A stretch of DNA of 5,701 bases, taken from contig JAGUXE010000002.1 in NCBI GenBank assembly GCA_020061995.1, positions 1 through 5,701 of the forward strand, read 5' to 3'. The translations under genes and the position numbers were made by a program. Position 1 is the stretch's first letter; each line of letters opens with the position of its first letter. Source of the DNA: Ignavibacteriales bacterium (GTDB lineage: Bacteria > Bacteroidota > Ignavibacteria > Ignavibacteriales > Ignavibacteriaceae). The notes below the pieces were generated by a model, which had not been told where the DNA came from, searched no databases, and saw only the letters and a list, made by a program, of their open reading frames with translations. Shown one piece after another: positions 1 to 4,017 of the stretch.

Positions 1-411
1 GGTAAAAGTAGGGTGCGGTTTGACCCATCAAGACTCGCTGATATTTCTGATGCAATAACAGCAGATGATGTAAGGAAATTGATCAATGATGGTGTTATAA
101 AAGCTATACCAAAAACTGGTGTAAGCAGTTACAGAAAGAAAAATATTATTAAACAAAAAAGAAAGGGGAGAAGAAAGGGTATAGGCTCGAGAAAGGGAAG
201 GGTGAAGGCGCGTAACCCGAAGAAAAAATTGTGGATAAGTAGGATAAGGGCAATAAGAAAACTATTGAAAGAATTAAAGAGAGATGAAAAGATTGACAAT
301 CGGGTTTACAGAACTATGTATATGAAATCAAAAAGTGGTTTCTTCCGTAATAAGGCGCACATTATGATTTATTTAGAAAGAAATAAACTGCTAAAAGAAA
401 AAAAGAAGTGA
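1..411 (+). CDS. rpl19e: Large-subunit ribosomal protein eL19 (L19e), 5' end cut off
   Basis: Component of the archaeal/eukaryotic large ribosomal subunit, binding 23S rRNA; bacteria lack this family. The reading frame is open from base 1, giving 136 visible residues that begin GKSRVRFDPSRL, equivalent to the family's GVNRVWIDPERL segment, so only about 15-20 N-terminal residues lie outside the window. The GTG at 13-15 is the internal Val of that segment, not a start. Family marks follow in order: an AIT..D(V/I)R.LI.(D/E)GVIK helix, a very basic stretch (KGRRKGIGSRKGR), the NPKK.LWI.RIRAIRKLLKELK helix, and the C-terminal FRNKAH motif. The stop TGA (409-411) lies inside the GTGAT ribosome binding site of the next gene. 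Family assignment is secure; 5' partial. Confidence 0.96.
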   Translation, partial: GKSRVRFDPSRLADISDAITADDVRKLINDGVIKAIPKTGVSSYRKKNIIKQKRKGRRKGIGSRKGRVKARNPKKKLWISRIRAIRKLLKELKRDEKIDNRVYRTMYMKSKSGFFRNKAHIMIYLERNKLLKEKKK

Positions 412-415
412 TAGT

Positions 416-703
416 ATGGAAATAAGGGAAATGGCAAAAAATGTGCATAAAAATGCAAAAAAAGGATTTTGGGATAATGAAAGAAATTTTTTGGAAGCAC
501 TGATGCTTATAGTTGGTGAAGCAGGAGAATGTTGTGAGGCTTATAGAAAAAATGATTGGGATGTTGTCAAGGAGGAATTGGCGGATATCGTAATTAGGGT
601 AGCTGACCTTGCAGAAGGGTTTGGTATTGACATAGAAGCTGAGATAATGAAAAAGATGGAATACAACAAAACACGACCACATAAGCATGGAAAAATTTGC
701 TAA
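416..703 (+). CDS. Small MazG-type nucleotide pyrophosphohydrolase
   Basis: A 95-residue all-alpha NTP pyrophosphatase of the MazG-like superfamily, expected to hydrolyse (d)NTPs to NMP and PPi with Mg2+ in the cytoplasm as a house-cleaning enzyme. The metal-binding signature ExxE-(12-28)-ExxD is visible as E35AGE38, 15 residues, then E54LAD57. It is followed by the usual helix IVIRVADLAEGFGID and the C-terminal YNKTRPHKHGK block (residues 83-93), the conserved end of small archaeal and phage MazG domains. Length is that of a single-domain member, about a third of full-length E. coli MazG. The ATG at 416 sits 3 bases after a GTGAT site that contains the eL19 stop. In most archaea eL19 is followed directly by uL18, so this gene is an insertion in the operon. 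Substrate preference cannot be read from the sequence. Confidence 0.9.
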   Translation: MEIREMAKNVHKNAKKGFWDNERNFLEALMLIVGEAGECCEAYRKNDWDVVKEELADIVIRVADLAEGFGIDIEAEIMKKMEYNKTRPHKHGKIC

Positions 704-728
704 GTTATTAAGGTGTTCAAGATTTAAA

Positions 729-733
729 GAGGT
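729..733 (+). promoter_or_regulatory. Ribosome binding site of uL18 (GAGGT)
   Basis: GAGGT lies 6 bases before the uL18 ATG. This junction differs from the others: mazG-like and uL18 are separated by 36 bases, the longest gap in the window, and the site is not merged with the upstream stop codon. The rest of the gap holds AGGTG (710-714) and an AT-rich run, with no convincing promoter. Confidence 0.75.
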
Positions 734-739
734 TTTAAA

Positions 740-1447
740 ATGCTAAAAAGAAGGAAGAAAAAGAAAACAGATTACAAACAAAGATTGGGATTGTTGAAAT
801 CAAAAAAGCTACGTTTAGTTGTTAGAAGGTCGTTGAATAATATTCACTTGCAGATAATAGAATATGAGCCAAAGGGTGACAAAACGCTTATCAAGGTGTC
901 GTCAAAAAATCTTAGAAAATATGGTTGGAAGGCTCATGGCGGGAATTTGCCATCTGCTTATCTTTGTGGCTTGTTGATCGGTTTAATGGCAATGAAAAAG
1001 GATATAAATGAAGCTGTTTTAGACGTAGGCTTACAAACATCTATCAGAGGTGCATCGATATATGCTGCAGCAATGGGCGCAAGGGACGCGGGTCTGATAA
1101 TAGATTTAAATGAAGAGATATTGCCGGACATGGACAGGATAAGCGGTATACACATTTCTAATTATGCCAAATTGCTAAAATCTAATCCTGAGAAATATAA
1201 CAGGCAATTTTCATACTATCTGAAAAATAATTTGGACCCAGAAAGATTACCAAAACATTTTGATGAAATCAAAAATAAAATACTTGAAGAGTTTGGCTTT
1301 AAGATTGAAGAATTTAAAAAAGTGTCTGAAAAAGAAATAAGAGAAAGAGAGAGCATCAAAAAGGGAGCAGAAGAAGTAAGTGAGACAAAAGAAGAAACAG
1401 AAGAAGAAAGGGGGATGTCGAATGAGTGTGAAAAAACCAATGTATAA
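740..1447 (+). CDS. rpl18: Large-subunit ribosomal protein uL18 (L18p/L5e) with charged C-terminal tail
   Basis: Binds 5S rRNA and helps anchor it, with uL5, in the central protuberance of the large subunit. 235 residues. The archaeal core is clear: a basic N-terminus with TDYKQRL (10-16), RLVVRRSLNNI (25-35), the QIIEYEPKGDK strand (38-48), KYGWK (60-64), EAVLDVGLQ (91-99), GA..YAAAMGARDAGL (104-119), EEILPDMDRISG.HI (125-139), and the archaeal extension SNPEKYNRQFSYYLKNNLDPERLPKHFDEI (148-177). Archaeal homologues usually end near 190-200 residues; here about 40 more follow, a Glu/Lys-rich stretch from roughly residue 190 that includes EETEEERG. The start at 740 has a GAGGT site at good spacing and gives the expected N-terminus. 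The last 26 bases overlap the start of the next gene. Confidence 0.96.
   Translation: MLKRRKKKKTDYKQRLGLLKSKKLRLVVRRSLNNIHLQIIEYEPKGDKTLIKVSSKNLRKYGWKAHGGNLPSAYLCGLLIGLMAMKKDINEAVLDVGLQTSIRGASIYAAAMGARDAGLIIDLNEEILPDMDRISGIHISNYAKLLKSNPEKYNRQFSYYLKNNLDPERLPKHFDEIKNKILEEFGFKIEEFKKVSEKEIRERESIKKGAEEVSETKEETEEERGMSNECEKTNV
1410..1414 (+). promoter_or_regulatory. Likely ribosome binding site of the 79-residue ORF (GGGGG)
   Basis: GGGGG lies 7 bases before ATG 1422 and resembles GGAGG with one G-U wobble against the 16S anti-SD. It is embedded in the purine-rich end of the uL18 reading frame, where it encodes the Arg-Gly of EERGMS, and it is what favours 1422 over the alternative ATG at 1440. Confidence 0.5.
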
Positions 1448-1661
1448 ATTAAAAAGAAGGGAATTTGACATAAGTAAAGATACATATGGTTTGGACATGA
1501 TGAATTTAATAAAAACATTATACAATAATTGTGGTATTGTGATAGGGTTGGATAGAGATTTTGAAAATAATGAGTATCATATTTATACAAGATTCAAAGA
1601 ATTACCAACACATACAATTGAACTAATAAACAAAGAATTTGGTGAGATCACATCATATTGA
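1422..1661 (+). CDS. Unrecognised 79-residue protein between uL18 and uS5
   Basis: I do not recognise a family. The protein starts MSVKKPMYKLKRREFD, contains helix-like TYGLDMMNLIKTLYNN, strand-like GIVIGLDRDF and EYHIYTRFK, helix-like PTHTIELINKEF, and ends GEITSY. Read by eye, the order of elements is beta-alpha-beta-beta-alpha-beta, as in a small ferredoxin-like fold; this is a guess without a search. There is no signal peptide, membrane helix or metal-binding cluster (one Cys only). The start overlaps the last 26 bases of uL18 in another frame, implying translational coupling; ATG 1440 would give 73 residues. The stop TGA is one base before the GGTGA site of uS5. Tight fit, a plausible Shine-Dalgarno and no internal stops support a real gene. 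The canonical archaeal operon has nothing here, so it is either a lineage-specific ribosomal or translation-linked factor, or a passenger. Confidence 0.78.
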   Translation: MSVKKPMYKLKRREFDISKDTYGLDMMNLIKTLYNNCGIVIGLDRDFENNEYHIYTRFKELPTHTIELINKEFGEITSY

Positions 1662-1662
1662 T

Positions 1663-1667
1663 GGTGA
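1663..1667 (+). promoter_or_regulatory. Ribosome binding site of uS5 (GGTGA), fixes the start at 1672
   Basis: GGTGA stands 4 bases before ATG 1672, the same spacing as at uL15. The longer frame opening at 1639 would overlap the preceding gene and add 11 residues with no resemblance to uS5, while the 1672 start gives MIDWIPKTELG, matching the normal archaeal N-terminal WVPKT.LG block. Confidence 0.85.
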
Positions 1668-1671
1668 AAAT

Positions 1672-2526
1672 ATGATTGACTGGATTCCGAAAACAGAACT
1701 TGGTAGAATGGTTGTAGAAGGTTTGATTACATTAGATGAGATATTCGAGCAAGGATTGAAAATAAAAGAGCCAGAAATAGTTGACAAATTATTACCAAAT
1801 TTACAGAATGAGATAATTTTTATCGGTGGCTCGCCAGGTAAGGGTGGCGGGATAAGGAGGACACCGACAAGAAGGACAGCTCGAATGCATCGTTCAGGAA
1901 GACGCTATAAGGTATCAGCAATGGTTGTTATTGGCAATGGTGATGGATATCTTGGTATTGGCAAGGCGCAAGCATTGGAACATAGAGATGCAATTGATAA
2001 AGCTATGAAAAATGCAAAGCTGGGCATAATACCAATAAAACGCGGGTGTGGTTCATGGGAATGTGATTGTGGAGAAGAACATACCATACCGATTCAGATA
2101 GAAGGAAGGTCTGGGTCGCTTAGGGTTTTATTGATACCTGCGCCAAAGGGTATTGGTTTATGCATTAATGATGAAGCCAAAAAGATAATGCGACTTGCAG
2201 GGATAAAAGATATGTGGTCAAGATGTTTTGGTGAATCGAGAACAAGGATAAATTATGCACTTGCTATTTTTGATGCATTCAAAAAAATGAATACAATGAA
2301 GGTTGAAGCAGAAAAGGGAAAGGAGGAATTGAAAAAGGGTGAAGAAATCGTAGATGTTAAGAAGGAATATGAACTAACAGAGGATGAAGTAGAAGAGGAA
2401 ATTAAGAAAGAAGAAGAGGAAATGAAAAAGGAGATTAAGAAAATAAAGAAAAGGGAGAAAAAAATAATTAAAAAGGAGAAGGAATTGGAAAAACTTGTGG
2501 AAAAACTTGAAGAGAAAAAGGAATGA
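1672..2526 (+). CDS. rps5: Small-subunit ribosomal protein uS5 (S5p/S2e) with insertion and helical tail
   Basis: Part of the small subunit near the mRNA entry site, involved in decoding accuracy. 284 residues; archaeal homologues are usually about 210-220. Conserved parts: WIPKTELGRMV.EG (4-17), the S5 double-stranded-RNA-binding region SGRRYKVSAMVVIGNGDGYLGIGKA (75-99), the archaeal Cys cluster RGCGSWECDCGEEH (124-137; C126, C131, C133, H137), LIPAPKGIGL, and AGIKDMWSRCFGESRT. Two departures: a Gly/Arg-rich insertion around residues 53-72 (SPGKGGGIRRTPTRR) just before the RNA-binding segment, and a tail from about residue 206 to the end made almost only of Glu and Lys, predicted to be a long charged helix. 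The previous gene ends 10 bases upstream and the uL30 start follows 4 bases after the stop. Confidence 0.97.
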   Translation: MIDWIPKTELGRMVVEGLITLDEIFEQGLKIKEPEIVDKLLPNLQNEIIFIGGSPGKGGGIRRTPTRRTARMHRSGRRYKVSAMVVIGNGDGYLGIGKAQALEHRDAIDKAMKNAKLGIIPIKRGCGSWECDCGEEHTIPIQIEGRSGSLRVLLIPAPKGIGLCINDEAKKIMRLAGIKDMWSRCFGESRTRINYALAIFDAFKKMNTMKVEAEKGKEELKKGEEIVDVKKEYELTEDEVEEEIKKEEEEMKKEIKKIKKREKKIIKKEKELEKLVEKLEEKKE

Positions 2527-2530
2527 TAAT

Positions 2531-2863
2531 ATGATAGCTGTTGTAAGATTAAGAGGCTCAATAAAAACAAGTAAAGAAATAAAAGATACATTAAAAATGC
2601 TGCAACTTAACAGAGTAAATACAATGATATTGATTGAGAAAAATGAATCTATGGTAGGTATGATAAAAAAGGTTGATAATTTTGTAGCGTGGGGAGAAAT
2701 TTCAGATGAGCTTTTGGGAGAATTAAAGAATAAATTCACAAATAAAAAAATCAGATTAAAGCCGCCGAAAGGCGGATTAAAATCTATAAAGAAAAGATTT
2801 CCAAAAGGTAATTTGGGATACAACGGGGAAAAGATAAATGATTTAATAAAAAGAATGATGTGA
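2531..2863 (+). CDS. rpl30: Large-subunit ribosomal protein uL30 (L30p/L7e), compact form
   Basis: Large-subunit protein binding 23S rRNA. 110 residues against about 150 in typical archaeal uL30 and about 60 in bacteria. The N-terminal ferredoxin-like core is intact: MIAVVRLRGS (1-10), DTLKMLQLNRVNTMILI (19-35), GMIKKVDNFVAWGEI (43-57). The archaeal C-terminal block is also present: RLKPPKGGLKSIKK (75-88), then GNLGYNGEKINDLIKRMM (93-110). What is missing is roughly 40 residues between them, which in Methanocaldococcus-type proteins form a helical middle part; here only about 17 residues (58-74) link the two. ATG 2531 is chosen because it yields the family N-terminus and follows TGAT by 3 bases; an upstream TTG (2495) would add 12 residues overlapping uS5. 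The stop TGA lies one base before the SDR start. Confidence 0.93.
   Translation: MIAVVRLRGSIKTSKEIKDTLKMLQLNRVNTMILIEKNESMVGMIKKVDNFVAWGEISDELLGELKNKFTNKKIRLKPPKGGLKSIKKRFPKGNLGYNGEKINDLIKRMM
2754..2784 (+). other. GC-rich hairpin with GAAA tetraloop inside the uL30 gene
   Basis: CCGCC (2762-2766), GAAA (2767-2770) and GGCGG (2771-2775) form a perfect 5-bp GC stem closed by a GNRA-type tetraloop. GATT (2754-2757) and AATC (2781-2784) can add a second 4-bp stem across an AT internal loop. It stands out in AT-rich DNA, but it encodes the conserved KPPKGG of uL30, so codon constraint may be the whole cause. Confidence 0.45.
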
Positions 2864-2864
2864 T

Positions 2865-3611
2865 ATGACAATATTGGACGGCAAAGTTGCAATTGTGACA
2901 GGAGCTTCTATGGGTATAGGAAAAGCTATAGCATTGGAATTTGCAAATGAAGGTGCAAAAATAGTTATAGCGGATATAGATGTACGTGAAGGGAGGAAAG
3001 TTGAAAATCTAATAAATAAAAATGAAGAATCGTTTTTTATAAAGACAGATGTTTCGGAAGAGAAAGATGTCAGGAATTTAGTCAAAAAAACAATTCAAAA
3101 ATTTGGAAAAATAGATATAATTGTAAATAATGCCGGTATTTACAAGCCCCAAATCATAGAAAAATTAGATGTGAAGACTTGGAATAAGACAATTGATACG
3201 AATTTGAAGAGCGTATTTCTAGGTATAAAATATTCAATTCCATTTCTAAAAAAGAATGGCGGTTCAATAATAAATATGGCTTCTAGTTTGGGTATTGTCC
3301 CTGAAGCCGAAAGCGGAGTTTATTGTGCTTCAAAAGCTGCGATGATAATGCTGACAAAAGTTGCGGCTTTAGAGAATGCTAAATATGGTGTACGTGTAAA
3401 TTGCATTTGCCCTGGTCCTATCGATACGCCGCTTCTTCGTAAGGTATTTTCTAAAGATGAAATGGAAGTCTATGCGAAAAAGCAGACCTTAATGAAAAGA
3501 ATAGGGACACCAGAAGATGTAGCAAAAGTCGCACTATTTTTGGTATCTGACGATTCGTCTTATTTTACTGGTGCAACTTATACCGTAGATGGAGGAGAAT
3601 CCATACATTAG
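2865..3611 (+). CDS. Classical short-chain dehydrogenase/reductase (SDR)
   Basis: NAD(P)(H)-dependent oxidoreductase of the classical SDR family, 248 residues, the usual length, cytoplasmic. Rossmann cofactor motif TGASMGIG (12-19), D62V after strand 3, NNAG (88-91), and the catalytic tetrad N113, S140, Y153, K157 (YCASK at 153-157) are all present, followed by the CPGPIDTP loop and the C-terminal VDGG. An Asp at the end of the second strand (D37 in VIADID) suggests preference for NAD(H) over NADP(H). The sequence looks like FabG or glucose/alcohol dehydrogenase-type SDRs, but the substrate cannot be named. The ATG is one base after the uL30 stop and directly abuts GTGAT (2860-2864); the gene ends in TAG overlapping the uL15 ribosome binding site. 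An intact metabolic enzyme between uL30 and uL15 is not part of the canonical operon and may have been inserted or transferred. Confidence 0.95.
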   Translation: MTILDGKVAIVTGASMGIGKAIALEFANEGAKIVIADIDVREGRKVENLINKNEESFFIKTDVSEEKDVRNLVKKTIQKFGKIDIIVNNAGIYKPQIIEKLDVKTWNKTIDTNLKSVFLGIKYSIPFLKKNGGSIINMASSLGIVPEAESGVYCASKAAMIMLTKVAALENAKYGVRVNCICPGPIDTPLLRKVFSKDEMEVYAKKQTLMKRIGTPEDVAKVALFLVSDDSSYFTGATYTVDGGESIH

Positions 3612-3616
3612 GTGAT
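3610..3616 (+). promoter_or_regulatory. Ribosome binding site of uL15 (AGGTGAT)
   Basis: A seven-base match to the complement of the archaeal 16S 3' end (AUCACCU), 4 bases before ATG 3621, the best site in the window. Its first two bases are the last two of the SDR stop codon TAG, so termination and reinitiation occur at the same spot. It decides against a GTG start at 3612, which lies within the site itself. Confidence 0.88.
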
Positions 3617-3620
3617 AATT

Positions 3621-4013
3621 ATGGTTGTAAGATTCCGAAAGAAGGTCAGAAAACAACGTGGCTCACATACGCATGGATATGGCTCAAAGAAAAAGCACAG
3701 GGGCGGTGGCTCGCGCGGTGGTCGCGGTTATGGTGGTTCCCACAAACACAAATATTCAAGAATTGTTGCATATGAAAGAAACCATTTTGGCTACAAGGGA
3801 TTTCATTCGTTAAAGAAAAAGGGCAAAACAATCAACTTAGATGAACTGGATAAAATGATTGGTAACAAAAATGAAATAGATTTGTCAAAGCTTGGTTATA
3901 ACAAACTATTATCAAGAGGGAATATTTCAAAATCAATAATAGTTAAAATCAAGAAATTTTCAAAAAAAGCAAAAGAAAAGATAGAAAAAGCTGGCGGAAA
4001 AATTGTTGAGTGA
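3621..4013 (+). CDS. rpl15: Large-subunit ribosomal protein uL15 (L15p/L27Ae)
   Basis: Large-subunit protein whose Gly/Arg-rich N-terminal extension threads into 23S rRNA. 130 residues, slightly shorter than the 140-150 common in archaea. The N-terminus MVVRFRKKVRKQRGSHTHGY and the following KKKHRGGGSRGGRG (about 23-36) are the archaeal/eukaryotic signature; the fold continues with the FGYKGFHSL block and the NLDELDKMIG segment, and ends with the SKSIIVKIKKFSKKAKEKIEKAGG region typical of uL15 C-termini. The C-terminal half is shorter in its loops than in Methanocaldococcus. The stop TGA is part of the GTGAT site of secY, whose ATG follows 4 bases later. This is the standard uL15-secY neighbourhood. 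Confidence 0.96.
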   Translation: MVVRFRKKVRKQRGSHTHGYGSKKKHRGGGSRGGRGYGGSHKHKYSRIVAYERNHFGYKGFHSLKKKGKTINLDELDKMIGNKNEIDLSKLGYNKLLSRGNISKSIIVKIKKFSKKAKEKIEKAGGKIVE

Positions 4014-4017
4014 TACT

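Noticed and set aside
13..15. GTG as the start of eL19
   Set aside because: The frame is open to base 1 and the upstream residues GKSR plus this Val match the internal family segment GVNRV, so the gene begins before the window.
721..739. AT-rich run before uL18 as a TATA-box promoter
   Set aside because: A TATA box here would place the transcript start inside the uL18 coding region, and no BRE-like purine element is evident.
1639..1671. Longer uS5 starting at 1639
   Set aside because: It would overlap the 79-residue ORF, has no ribosome binding site at good spacing, and the added residues do not resemble uS5; ATG 1672 has GGTGA 4 bases upstream.
2428..2478. AAGGAG motifs inside the uS5 tail as ribosome binding sites
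   Set aside because: They simply encode Lys-Glu codons and no suitable start codon of a real gene lies 4-10 bases downstream.
2495..2530. Upstream TTG start for uL30
   Set aside because: It adds 12 residues overlapping the uS5 tail in another frame, while ATG 2531 gives the normal family N-terminus.
2253..2892. Minus-strand open frames rich in Phe, Ser and Leu
   Set aside because: They are the reverse reading of Lys/Glu codon runs in uS5 and uL30, with low-complexity products and no ribosome binding sites or family resemblance.
3612..3620. GTG start for uL15
   Set aside because: The GTG is part of the AGGTGAT ribosome binding site for ATG 3621.
4003..4017. TTG start for secY, overlapping uL15
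   Set aside because: ATG 4018 has GTGAT 3 bases upstream and gives a normal SecY N-terminus; the extra five residues have no support.
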